Part shown: piece after piece, positions 1 through 7,225 of the stretch
Position numbering within the stretch: position 1 is the first letter of the stretch
Layout of the letters: each line of letters starts with the position of its first letter
Assembly: GCA_017475785.1 (NCBI GenBank)
Contig: JAFVEX010000002.1
Coordinates: 1 to 16,466, forward strand
DNA length: 16,466 nt
From: Eubacterium sp.
GTDB taxonomy: Bacteria; Bacillota_A; Clostridia; Lachnospirales; Lachnospiraceae
Reading direction: 5' to 3'
Notes under the pieces: generated by a model
The model's input: only the letters and a program-made list of their open reading frames with translations
The model's database searches: none
What the model was told of the DNA's origin: nothing
Made by a program: the position numbers and the translations under genes

Positions 1-2
1 AG

Positions 3-2192
3 GAAAAGGACGGGAATGAAATATGCAGAGTTGAAGGGGATGGAAAACTCACTATAGCAGGAGGTTCTGCAATTACTGTTCGCGCAACGGAAATTGCATT
101 TAAACAGGCACAGTCTGAAAAGGGCGGAACGATTAAGGTAGAACTCAAAGTCAAAAATCCACAGGATATATATAACGTAAATATATCTTTGATAAATCAG
201 AATGGATCGGGTTATTTGAGCGATGACATTGATCAATCGTTTGTTGTATCCGGGGATAAAGTGATAATCACCTGTAATTTACCAAAAGCGATACAAACAG
301 GAGAGTATTTATTTGATGAAATTACTGTCTATCAAAAAGGTGGAACGGTTCTCAGATATAATTCTCTGTACAAGGAATACTATAACGATGCATCTGGGCA
401 GTATCTCCTGGACACAGAAGGGCTGGGTTCAAAGTGTTATATAAAAGGCAGCAAAACATTACGAATTCTTTCAGATGGGGATGAAGAAACCCCTGTTTTG
501 AAGAGTGTGAAGGTATTGACGCCTGTGGTAAATAAGCCAGGCGTGATTAAAGTGCAAGTCGTTGCAGAAGATAATCGCAATATTTCAAAGATACGGATGT
601 TTCTCGCCCCAAATCAGGAGCGAAAATTTACAGGGGATGGAACCATTACAGGTATAAATTCCGTTTATGTGAAATCATTTACTGGAACTGCAAAGCAAAG
701 AACAATTACGGCTCTGTTTACAGTTTCCAGCCAGACTTCAGTTAAGGAGCTCATTTTTCACCAAATTGAAATAACAGATGGATCTGGAAATGTGGTTATC
801 TACAATGGAGAGTTGGTGGATGGCGAAAGGTATTCGATAAAACATGATACGGGTGGATATTTTGTAACTTCCGGTATTGATGGATACACAGATATCTACT
901 ATGGAACTTCACCGATATGTATCAAGGAAGAGTTTGACATTGCTCTGCAAATGGGTCTTTCCAACACTAAGCTTGTCAGTAGTATAAAGAATATGAAAGA
1001 TGGAGGTACTGCGAAAATACCTGTTTCTTCCCCGGGTATTGCAAAAAAAGAGCTGTTTGACGCAATAAAAGGAACAAGTAAAACACTCATCTTCTATAAA
1101 AATAATTATCAATGGATTTTTAACGGGAAAGATATAAAATCACCAAAGGATGTTCATCTTGACATTGATTTTCGTGTGGTTAAAGGGGATGATTATGGAA
1201 GTAAAGAAAAAATGGTTCAAATCGACTTTTATAAAAACGGAACCCTTCCCGGGAAAGCAAACATACGAATAAAGTCGGATTATACGTTCAACATGTTTGC
1301 GCTGACAGACAGCATTTACTTATACTATAACAATGAGAAGAAGAACGAGCTGCAGCTTGAAAATGGAAGTAAAACAGCCCTTGTTCTTGATGACTCAGAT
1401 AAGTGGCTGAGGTTCGACATAACACATAATTCCCAATTCATGGCCACAAAAGGAAAACTGGCGAATACAAAATCCAGAGTCATGAAGACAGGGACAATCT
1501 ACACAAGTAAGGCTTACAATTGCAAATTTAAGGTAACAGGATTTAAAACACTCGCTTATTATAAGCCGCTCAAAAAAACCATTAAGACTTTGAATATTCC
1601 GTATAATATCAAGATTAATGGAGTTCAGTACAGTGTTACAGCGATATTAAAGAATGCGCTCGCTAACTGTTCAAAATTAACTACAGTCAAATCAATTGGG
1701 AACGTGCAGAAAATTGGGGAAAAGGCATTCTATAAATGCACGGCATTGAAAAAATGGGACTTTAATTCTAGGGTTGTTGAAATCGGAAAGAGTGCATTTG
1801 AAGGATGCAGCAGCCTAAAATCGTTTTGTGTGGGTTTGGAAACAAAAGCTATCGGCGCAAGGGCATTTAGTGGGTGTAAAAAACTCAAGAAGATACAAAT
1901 GGCAGGACCTGTAAAAACGATCGGAGGACAGGCGTTTAAGGGATGTTCATCACTTACAAAAATAAAAATACCAGCGAGCACAGAGAAAATTGGTGGAAAA
2001 GCGTTCTATAATTGTGGAAAACTAAAACAAATCACCGTTCTGACAACTTCACTGACGACAAAAAAGGTAGGAGCATACGCATTCAAAGGAATTGCTAAAA
2101 ACGCAAAAATTACTGTTCCGAAGAAAAAGAAGGCGGCTTATAAAAAGCTGTTTATAAAAAAAGGAGCGCCAAAAACTATTAAAATCAAATAG
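3..2192 (+). CDS. BspA-type leucine-rich repeat surface protein, 5' end outside window
   Basis: The frame is open from base 3, so the gene starts upstream of the window; the TTG at 189 is only an internal codon. The visible 729 residues start with beta-rich, Ig/adhesion-like sequence (the first ~530 residues). They end with a block of BspA-type leucine-rich repeats at about 1600-2080, five of which follow the pattern IGxxAFxxCxxLxxI (for example IGEKAFYKCTALKKW and IGGQAFKGCSSLTKI). A lysine-rich tail with no LPXTG motif or membrane anchor follows. BspA-type repeats are known in exported adhesins of gut and oral bacteria, so a role in attachment is likely; the ligand is unknown. Codon use is AT-rich (AAA, ATA, GAT), unlike the genes after 5.2 kb. 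The family call is firm; the role is inferred. The missing N-terminus should hold the signal peptide. Confidence 0.88.
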   Translation, partial: EKDGNEICRVEGDGKLTIAGGSAITVRATEIAFKQAQSEKGGTIKVELKVKNPQDIYNVNISLINQNGSGYLSDDIDQSFVVSGDKVIITCNLPKAIQTGEYLFDEITVYQKGGTVLRYNSLYKEYYNDASGQYLLDTEGLGSKCYIKGSKTLRILSDGDEETPVLKSVKVLTPVVNKPGVIKVQVVAEDNRNISKIRMFLAPNQERKFTGDGTITGINSVYVKSFTGTAKQRTITALFTVSSQTSVKELIFHQIEITDGSGNVVIYNGELVDGERYSIKHDTGGYFVTSGIDGYTDIYYGTSPICIKEEFDIALQMGLSNTKLVSSIKNMKDGGTAKIPVSSPGIAKKELFDAIKGTSKTLIFYKNNYQWIFNGKDIKSPKDVHLDIDFRVVKGDDYGSKEKMVQIDFYKNGTLPGKANIRIKSDYTFNMFALTDSIYLYYNNEKKNELQLENGSKTALVLDDSDKWLRFDITHNSQFMATKGKLANTKSRVMKTGTIYTSKAYNCKFKVTGFKTLAYYKPLKKTIKTLNIPYNIKINGVQYSVTAILKNALANCSKLTTVKSIGNVQKIGEKAFYKCTALKKWDFNSRVVEIGKSAFEGCSSLKSFCVGLETKAIGARAFSGCKKLKKIQMAGPVKTIGGQAFKGCSSLTKIKIPASTEKIGGKAFYNCGKLKQITVLTTSLTTKKVGAYAFKGIAKNAKITVPKKKKAAYKKLFIKKGAPKTIKIK

Positions 2193-2247
2193 CTGGAGAA
2201 TTTAAAAAATAGCTTGGGAACTTATTGAATAGCTGGAGAACTCATTA
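2188..2247. repeat. Three 20-bp tandem repeats over the stop codon of the BspA-like gene
   Basis: Copies begin at 2188, 2208 and 2228, exactly 20 bp apart, each starting AATAGCTKGRGAA. The first copy contains the TAG stop of the upstream gene (2190-2192), so the repeat looks like a duplication of the gene's 3' end. It is not coding past the stop. Confidence 0.75.
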
Positions 2248-2249
2248 AC

Positions 2250-2287
2250 AAAGATCAACATAACTCATTTGACTGTGGGTCTTTACA
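2250..2287 (+). terminator. Weak possible terminator after the BspA-like gene
   Basis: AAAGATC (2250-2256) can pair with GGTCTTT (2278-2284), with an inner ACA/TGT pairing. The stem is AU-rich and the T-run is only three bases long, so this is a poor intrinsic terminator. It also overlaps the proposed -35 box of the next gene. Confidence 0.25.
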
Positions 2288-2311
2288 GATGGTCAGGCCA
2301 TTCTATATAAT
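2282..2311 (+). promoter_or_regulatory. Sigma-A-type promoter of the first small secreted protein
   Basis: The -35 box is TTTACA (2282-2287) and the -10 box is TATAAT (2306-2311), 18 bp apart. The predicted leader is about 40 nt long and ends with an AGGAGG ribosome site at 2346-2351. Confidence 0.6.
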
Positions 2312-2356
2312 CATTATTATAAGAATCGGTTTTTCTATCTTGAACAGGAGGCATCT

Positions 2357-3016
2357 ATGAAACAAAATAAATGGCGTATTATGATCGGAATCTTTGTGCT
2401 GCTCGCCATAGTCGGCATCGGCAGGCCCCGGAAGGTCGATGCAGCCGCGTTTAAGCCCGCAAAGACCTATTATCTGGATGTGACTGCTAATGCAAAGAAG
2501 TATGGAACAACTGTAGAAGAGCTGCTAAATAACTTCAAAATTCAGATTGAAAGTGTAAAAAGCTCGAAGCCGTCTGTTCTGAAGGTGAAGAAGGACAACT
2601 ATGGGTTTATGCTGCGTCCGCTCAAGGCCGGCAGTGCGAAGCTTACGGTTACCTATACTACAGAGGCCGGGAAAAAGAAAACCATCAAGACGACAGTTAA
2701 GACGCGGGCTTATAAGAATCCTGTGAAGCAGTTTACGGTCGGATCCACAAGTTTCACAAAACGCTTCGCAAAAGATAATGTCTGCCAGTATAGTTATCCG
2801 ACGGAAGAGACTGTTAAGGGCAAGCTGAATATAAAGGCAGCAGGCGGCTGGAAGATCGTGAAGATTCAGAAGTATGATTTCTACAAATCCAAATGGTCGA
2901 CGCTGAAGAACGGAAAAAACTACACATTCAGCTGCGGGAGCGACCGTCTGGTGGTGACGCTGAAGCATACAAAGAGTGGATATATCAGAACCCTCACAGT
3001 GAATGAGATGGGCTGA
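2357..3016 (+). CDS. Small secreted Ig-like (BIG2-like) protein, paralogue 1
   Basis: This is a 219-residue exported protein. The ATG at 2357 has AGGAGG 5 nt upstream. Residues 1-30 are a signal peptide: KxxK start, hydrophobic core IMIGIFVLLAIVGIG, and likely cleavage at the VDA/AA site. The first half of the mature part reads like a bacterial Ig-like (BIG2) strand pattern (SxxPSVLKV, then GSAKLTVTYTT, then KTTVKTRAY). The second half ends in a conserved KSKWSTLKNGKNYTF block. It is basic and has no cell-wall anchor. Its closest relative in the window is the protein at 4483: signal peptide and last ~55 residues are nearly identical, while the middle differs in sequence and length. The BIG2 link is from pattern only; the function is unknown. 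It might decorate the envelope or bind matrix or glycan. Confidence 0.8.
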   Translation: MKQNKWRIMIGIFVLLAIVGIGRPRKVDAAAFKPAKTYYLDVTANAKKYGTTVEELLNNFKIQIESVKSSKPSVLKVKKDNYGFMLRPLKAGSAKLTVTYTTEAGKKKTIKTTVKTRAYKNPVKQFTVGSTSFTKRFAKDNVCQYSYPTEETVKGKLNIKAAGGWKIVKIQKYDFYKSKWSTLKNGKNYTFSCGSDRLVVTLKHTKSGYIRTLTVNEMG

Positions 3017-3019
3017 CAT

Positions 3020-3163
3020 TCATCGGCATGATTCACGCGAAGGCAACGAGCCAAGGTCGCATTTATGCGAATTTGGCGACTGCTCGCGGAGTCAACATAC
3101 CCCGCCCCTTGGGGTGCAGCCTGATTGATGCCCCGTTGCTTGCAGCGGGGTTGTTGACTTTTT
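3020..3163. repeat. Structured intergenic element, REP/BIME-like or 3' UTR RNA
   Basis: There are two adjacent foldable parts. Part 1 is a long hairpin: CGCGA (3036-3040) with TCGCG (3084-3088), GCCAA (3050-3054) with TTGGC (3073-3077), and CGCA with TGCG around a UUUA loop (3058-3069). Part 2 is a three-way junction closed by AGTCAACA (3090-3097) with TGTTGACT (3152-3159). It holds hairpin ACCCC/GGGGT (3099-3115) and an 8-bp stem capped by a CUUG tetraloop (3131-3150), and is followed by TTTTT. The pairings are read directly. That it is a dispersed mobile palindromic repeat is inference: its reverse-strand translation resembles, from memory, short spurious 'hypothetical proteins' in many gut Clostridia. 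It has no counterpart after the paralogue at 4483. Confidence 0.55.
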
Positions 3164-3215
3164 GAGATCGGAATTTCCATAATGACAGCTTCTGATCCTT
3201 ACGGCAGTAGTGATG

Positions 3216-3247
3216 GGCGGCCGCGCGGAGAGCGCGGCTGCCTTTTT
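3216..3247 (+). terminator. Strong intrinsic terminator
   Basis: GGCGGCCGCGC (3216-3226) pairs with GCGCGGCTGCC (3232-3242) over 11 bp with one G-U pair, with loop GGAGA, followed by five T's. It would end the transcript of the small secreted gene 200 bp past its stop, so the structured element at 3020-3163 would lie in that mRNA's 3' UTR. Confidence 0.85.
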
Positions 3248-3334
3248 GTCCGCTTACGGATCTGGAACAGTCAGGAGCTCTGCGCCAAATGAAATTCGGA
3301 TATCGTTTTGTTTCAAAATGGCAGCCTGTCGCGA

Positions 3335-3363
3335 TTGTATTCATTCCCATAAAATGCTAAAAT
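3335..3363 (+). promoter_or_regulatory. Promoter of the AAA-ATPase/nuclease pseudogene
   Basis: The -35 box is TTGTAT (3335-3340), with a 17-bp spacer and -10 TAAAAT (3358-3363). An extended TG lies at 3355-3356. A purine-rich GGGGGTGAGGG ribosome site precedes the ATG at 3406. No other gene lies in 3248-3405. Confidence 0.5.
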
Positions 3364-3405
3364 CAAATTCATGATAAGCATGTACGGACAGGGGGTGAGG
3401 GTGAC

Positions 3406-4466
3406 ATGGGCATATATATCAATCCCGGAAATAAAGCGTTTATGGAGACACTCCGGGATCATTATATTGATAAATCGGGATTGATTCGCCTGATCAACCG
3501 GACGATTGATACGCCCGGCAAGCTTACCTGTGTCAGCCGTCCCCGAAGATTTGGAAAATCCTTTGCCGCGAAAATGCTGTGTGCTTTTTATGACTGTTCC
3601 TGCGATTCGAGAGAGATGTTCCGGAACCTGGAGATCGCGGAAGATCCTTCCTTTGAGCAGCATCTCAATCAATATCATGTGATCAATCTGGATATTTCCG
3701 GGTTTATATCGGATGCAAAAACCTGCGGAAAAAAGCTTGAAGCAGTGCCGGGTTTAATTGTTGAAGCTCTGGAAAAGGAAATCAAGGAGTTGTATCCGCA
3801 GCTTCATGCCGCGCAGTCGTTGGAGAAATGCCTGTTTGCGCTGGCGGAGCAGACCGGCAGGCGGTTCATCTTTATCATAGACGAGTGGGACGGAATGATC
3901 CGGGAGGCAGCAAAGGATTCTCGGGCGCAGGAAAGATATCTCAATCTTCTGCGCGGATGGTTTAAGAACAGCAATTTTACACCCTATATCGTAGCGGGCG
4001 CGTATATGACAGGTATCCTGCCCATCAAGAAGGACGGGTCACAGTCTGCGATTTCAGATTTTCTGGAGTACACCCTGCTGGATCCATCTGAATTCGCAGA
4101 ATACACCGGGTTTACGGAGCAGGAAGTGAAAGGCTTATGCAGCCAGTATGAGATGGATTTTTCCGCCGCGAAGATGTGGTATGACGGATATACAGTCGGG
4201 CGCGAAAAATCGATCTATAATCCATATTCGGTTATGAATGCCATGAAACTGTATTTCTTCCGAAACGACGTTCACAGCTTCCGGCGATGATCATTGAACT
4301 GAAATGGAATCAGGGGGCCAAGAGCGCGCTCGAACAGATCAGGCAGAAGCGGTATCCTGCTGTATTGAAGGATTTTGGCGGAGAACTGCTGCTGGTCGGC
4401 ATCACATATGATACAAAGACGAAGGAACACAGCTGCAGGATTGAGAAGGCATCTGGAAAGGAGTGA
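3406..4466 (+). pseudogene. AAA-ATPase-like / PD-(D/E)XK nuclease gene with internal deletion
   Basis: The N-terminal ~280 codons (3406 to about 4249) match the AAA-ATPase_like family (Pfam PF09820 type). They have the IDKSGLI motif, a variant Walker A SRPRRFGKS (Lys51), Walker B FIFIIDEWD (Asp159/Glu160), and end with NPYSVMNAM. That frame then breaks and stops at 4288-4290. In another frame, from about 4251 to the TGA at 4464-4466, the sequence reads VFLPKRRSQLPAMIIELKW and onward through KDFGGELLLVGITYD. This is the C-terminal end of the partner PD-(D/E)XK nuclease domain, including its E-x-K. Complete proteins of this family are usually well over 500 residues; here about 200 or more residues are missing at the junction, with the catalytic Asp region. 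The gene is almost certainly dead as a two-domain protein, though the ATPase half may still be translated. The native role of the family is uncertain. Confidence 0.85.
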
Positions 4467-4482
4467 CAAAAAGGAGGTATCT

Positions 4483-5193
4483 ATGAAACAAAGCAAATGG
4501 CGTATTATGATCGGAATCTTAGTGCTGCTCGCCATAGTCGGCATTGGCAGACCCCGGAAGGTCGAGGCGGCTGCGTTTAAGCCCGCAAAGACCTATTATC
4601 TGGACATCACTTCTTACGCCAAGAAGAACGGGAAAACAGTATCAGAACTGATTGGTAACTATGATATTGAGATTGAAAGCGTAAAAAGCTCAAACCCGTC
4701 GGTTCTGAAGCCGAAAAAGGGTGAGTATGTGTATTTCGTGTTACCGCGGAAGAACGGCAGCGCGAAACTTACGGTTACCTATACTGCCGGATCCGGGAAG
4801 AAGAAAACCTTCACAACAACAGTAAAGACACGGACTTATCAGAACCCGGTGAAACAGTTTAAGATCGGTTCCACAAGCTTTACGAAGAAGTTCGCGAAGA
4901 TGGGTGAGTGTCAGTATGACAACCGTTATCAGGATTCGTTCGCGGCCACCGGCTGCCTGTATGATGACGTTCCCAATGCTAAAAAGTATGTAAAGGGAAA
5001 ACTGAACGTGAAGCCGGCAGGCGGCTGGAAAATCGTGAAGCTTCAGAAGTTTGATGCCAAAAAATCCAAATGGTCGACTTTGAAGAACGGAAAGAATTAT
5101 ACATTCAAATGCGCGAGCGACCGTCTGGTGGTGACACTGAAGCATACAAAGAGTGGATATATCAGAACCCTCACAGTACTTGAGATGGGTTGA
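4483..5193 (+). CDS. Small secreted Ig-like (BIG2-like) protein, paralogue 2
   Basis: This is a 236-residue exported protein. I chose the ATG at 4483 over an in-frame ATG at 4375: it has AAGGAGG 5 nt upstream, and the signal peptide matches paralogue 1 from that Met on. The signal core is IMIGILVLLAIVGIG, followed by a VEA/AA cleavage site. The Ig-like block (SSNPSVLKPKK, then GSAKLTVTYTAG) and the C-terminal KSKWSTLKNGKNYTF block match paralogue 1. The middle is longer, carrying an insert with Tyr/Asp and an extra Cys. It starts 16 bp after the nuclease remnant's stop with no clear promoter of its own, so it may be read from the pseudogene promoter at 3335. The duplication covers the ribosome site but not the 3' flank, which differs. 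Function is not recognised. Confidence 0.8.
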   Translation: MKQSKWRIMIGILVLLAIVGIGRPRKVEAAAFKPAKTYYLDITSYAKKNGKTVSELIGNYDIEIESVKSSNPSVLKPKKGEYVYFVLPRKNGSAKLTVTYTAGSGKKKTFTTTVKTRTYQNPVKQFKIGSTSFTKKFAKMGECQYDNRYQDSFAATGCLYDDVPNAKKYVKGKLNVKPAGGWKIVKLQKFDAKKSKWSTLKNGKNYTFKCASDRLVVTLKHTKSGYIRTLTVLEMG

Positions 5194-5208
5194 ATGATAT
5201 AATATATT
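5180..5208 (+). promoter_or_regulatory. Promoter of the Gfo/Idh/MocA oxidoreductase gene
   Basis: TTGAGA (5180-5185) lies 17 bp from TATATT (5203-5208). An overlapping extended -10, TGATATAAT (5195-5203), is an alternative that needs no -35. The promoter overlaps the last codons of the upstream gene. GGAGG at 5244-5248 serves the ATG at 5253. Confidence 0.55.
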
Positions 5209-5252
5209 ATTTATAGTTACCGGGTGAACGACAAGTATATGATGGAGGCGTT

Positions 5253-6398
5253 ATGAAATTAAAATTCGGAATGGTTGGCGGCGGAAATGGTGCGTTTATC
5301 GGCAATGTGCACAGGCATGGTGCGGTCATGGACGACCTTGCGGAGCTGGTGGCAGGCTGCTTTACGAGAAATCCTGAGAAGAACCGGGAGACGGCAGAGC
5401 AGTGGGGCGTCCGCAAGAAGGACCGGATTTACGCGAACTACCAGGAAATGGCGGAGAAGGAGGCGGCGAGGGAAGACGGCATCGACTTTGTCTCCATTAC
5501 GACGCCGAATGACACGCATTATCCGATCGCGAAGTGCTTTCTGGAGCACGGAATTAACGTCATGTGTGACAAGCCGCTTGCGCTGCGCACAGAGGAAGGG
5601 ATTGAGCTGAAGGAACTCGCAGAGAAGAATGACCTGCTCTTTGGCGTGACGTATACTTACACCGGGTATACGATGATCGAGCAGGCGCGCAGGCTGATTG
5701 AGGCCGGCGAGATCGGCAATATCCTGACGGTTGTCGCGGAATACCCGCAGGAGTGGCTGCTGGTGCAGATGGTCAGCGACCGGTCTGACCAGGCGACCTG
5801 GCGCATGGATCCGGCAAGATCCGGCCCGTCCGGATGCCTGGCGGATATCGGAACACATGTCGAGGCGCTGATCGCCCGCATGACGGGTCTGGAGCTGGAG
5901 CGCGTGCTGGCGCGGTTTGAGCGTCTTCCAAAGAGCCATGATCTGCCGCTGGAAAACAATGCGCAGGTAATGCTGGAGTACAAGGGCGGTATCTCCGGCC
6001 TGATCTGGACGTCCCAGGTTGCGATCGGACATGAGACGGATCTGCTGGTGCGGATCTTTGGAGACAAGGGTTCGATCGAGTGGCAGCACAGAGATTCTCA
6101 GAAACTGCTGGTGACAAAGATCAACGAGCCGCCGCAGATTTACACGCCGACACGTGATTACGACTCAGATTCCTGCCGCTCCATGTCGCGCCTGCCGTCC
6201 GGACACCCGGAAGGGTTCTTCGAGAGCTTCGGCAACCTCTACAGAGGCTACTGCGCGGCGCTTCTGAAGAAGAAATACGGTGAGGATCACGGCGACTACC
6301 TGTATCCGACCATCGACGCAGGCATTGAGGGGCTTAAGTTCATTGACGCCTGCCTCGAGAGCAATGAGAAAGGAAATGTCTGGGTAGATTTGAAATAA
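5253..6398 (+). CDS. Gfo/Idh/MocA-family NAD(P)-dependent oxidoreductase
   Basis: At 381 residues this is a usual length for the family. The N-terminal Rossmann fold starts at once with GMVGGGNGAFIGN (residues 6-18). The dehydrogenase signature is CDKPL, with Lys107 as the expected catalytic/cofactor-contact lysine. The C-terminal alpha/beta domain carries GCLADIGTHVEAL, with Asp198 and His202 in the usual catalytic positions. Family members oxidise or reduce sugars, inositols or amino sugars in the cytosol. Substrate cannot be told from sequence, and no sugar transporter or kinase is next to it. The gene is alone in its transcript, between its own promoter and the terminator at 6430. The ATG is supported by GGAGG 4 nt upstream. 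The family call is certain; the substrate is open. Confidence 0.93.
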   Translation: MKLKFGMVGGGNGAFIGNVHRHGAVMDDLAELVAGCFTRNPEKNRETAEQWGVRKKDRIYANYQEMAEKEAAREDGIDFVSITTPNDTHYPIAKCFLEHGINVMCDKPLALRTEEGIELKELAEKNDLLFGVTYTYTGYTMIEQARRLIEAGEIGNILTVVAEYPQEWLLVQMVSDRSDQATWRMDPARSGPSGCLADIGTHVEALIARMTGLELERVLARFERLPKSHDLPLENNAQVMLEYKGGISGLIWTSQVAIGHETDLLVRIFGDKGSIEWQHRDSQKLLVTKINEPPQIYTPTRDYDSDSCRSMSRLPSGHPEGFFESFGNLYRGYCAALLKKKYGEDHGDYLYPTIDAGIEGLKFIDACLESNEKGNVWVDLK

Positions 6399-6429
6399 GG
6401 AACTGTACAATTGTGATCTATAGCTGAAA

Positions 6430-6472
6430 GGGGCTGGCGCACGAAGCATTTTTCGTGCGTCAGCCCCATTTT
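6430..6472 (+). terminator. Strong, probably bidirectional terminator between convergent genes
   Basis: A 16-bp stem forms between 6430-6445 (GGGGCTGGCGCACGAA) and 6452-6467, with one G-T pair and loop GCATTT, followed by ATTTT on the + strand. On the - strand only three T's follow, so it is weaker for the flavodoxin gene. The 3' arm is also the start of the 40-bp repeat block. Confidence 0.85.
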
Positions 6473-6580
6473 GCCAGCGTCTCTGAATTTTTTACAGCGC
6501 CAGCCCCATTTTGCCAGGGTCTCAGAATTTTTTACAGCTCCAGTCCCATTTTGCCAGGGTCTCAGAAATTTTTACAGCTC
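6461..6580. repeat. Three 40-bp tandem repeats at the flavodoxin 3' end
   Basis: Exact 40-bp units lie at 6461-6500, 6501-6540 and 6541-6580, each starting CAGYCCCATTTTGCCAGSGT and ending TTTTTACAGCKC. Units 1 and 2 differ at 3 positions, units 2 and 3 at 2. The unit joins the 3' arm of the terminator stem to the last codons and stop of the flavodoxin gene (stop complement TTA at 6572-6574). All 3 units therefore carry a copy of the gene's Glu-Leu-stop end, or a close variant of it. Confidence 0.9.
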
Positions 6581-7054
6581 CAGGCCGTCTGCCCAGGTCT
6601 TGAGATCTTTGACGGAGATCTCGCCGCCCATGCGCTGTCCGTTTACGACGGTTGCTTCGCGGCCGAGCAGCTCTTTGATTCTGTCGCCTACGAATCCGAT
6701 GCCGTTTCCGCCGGATGTGCAGAACGGAACGATCGTCTTGCCGGCAAAGTTGTATGCCTCAAGGAAGGTGTCGACGATGCTCGGCTCTCTGCCCCACCAG
6801 ATCGGGAAACCGATAAAAATCACTTCATACTGATCCAGATTTTCCACCTTGCTGATCACTGCGGGGCGGCTGTTGAGATCCTGCATTTCTACGGTGCTGC
6901 GGGATTCCTTGTTCTGCCAGTTCAGATCTTCGGCCGTATAGGGCTTCTCCGGAACGATTTCAAACAGATCCGCGCCTTCTGCCTCGGCGAGGGAAACAGC
7001 GACCTTCTTTGTGGTTCCGGTTGCGGAGAAATATGCTACCAGTGCTTTTTTCAT
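6572..7054 (-). CDS. Flavodoxin (flavodoxin-like FMN protein)
   Basis: At 160 residues this is a usual length for a short-chain flavodoxin. I chose the ATG at 7052-7054 because CCTCC at 7064-7068 (GGAGG on the coding strand) sits at the right distance; an in-frame ATG at 7081 has none. The N-terminus reads KKALVAYFSATGTTKKVA, where SATGTT is the FMN phosphate-binding loop. Further on are a FIGFPIWWGREP loop, which commonly stacks on the flavin, and FCTSGGNGIG, the second conserved flavin-side loop. It should carry electrons in the cytosol or act as a flavin reductase-type protein; the partner is unknown. It is convergent with the oxidoreductase and divergent from tex. It is very likely FMN-binding, but I cannot say which flavodoxin subfamily beyond a resemblance to Flavodoxin_4. 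Confidence 0.9.
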   Translation of the reverse strand: MKKALVAYFSATGTTKKVAVSLAEAEGADLFEIVPEKPYTAEDLNWQNKESRSTVEMQDLNSRPAVISKVENLDQYEVIFIGFPIWWGREPSIVDTFLEAYNFAGKTIVPFCTSGGNGIGFVGDRIKELLGREATVVNGQRMGGEISVKDLKTWADGLEL

Positions 7055-7101
7055 GGGTAAAAACCTCCATAGATGTTTCAATTCTGATTTTGCTGCTATT
7101 T

Positions 7102-7130
7102 ATCATACCACACTTCTATGCTTTTGGCAC
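7102..7130 (-). promoter_or_regulatory. Promoter of the flavodoxin gene
   Basis: On the - strand, GTGCCA (7125-7130) and TATGAT (7102-7107) are 17 bp apart, and an extended TG sits before the -10. This lies in the divergent region shared with tex. Confidence 0.5.
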
Positions 7131-7147
7131 GGAATATGGGCGATTGT

Positions 7148-7175
7148 TTGAAAATCCAACGGAAACGTGTATAAT
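7148..7175 (+). promoter_or_regulatory. Promoter of the tex operon
   Basis: TTGAAA (7148-7153), a 16-bp spacer and TATAAT (7170-7175). It is divergent from the flavodoxin promoter, with -35 boxes about 18 bp apart. Confidence 0.65.
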
Positions 7176-7225
7176 GGCAAAAGGAGTACTGGGAAGATAT
7201 TATCAGAAAGGAAATGCATACGCAT

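Noticed and set aside
2920..3350. Short - strand frames across the structured element
   Set aside because: They have no ribosome site and follow palindromes; such frames are probably repeat artefacts.
5259..6117. Long - strand frames over the oxidoreductase
   Set aside because: They are Arg/His/Leu-rich shadows of a well-supported + strand gene.
6461..6580. 40-bp repeats as a CRISPR array
   Set aside because: The units are directly contiguous with no unique spacers, and they include a coding end.
6455..7060. Long + strand frame across the repeats and the flavodoxin
   Set aside because: It is the antisense shadow of a clear flavodoxin gene, and its first repeats come from the 40-bp array.
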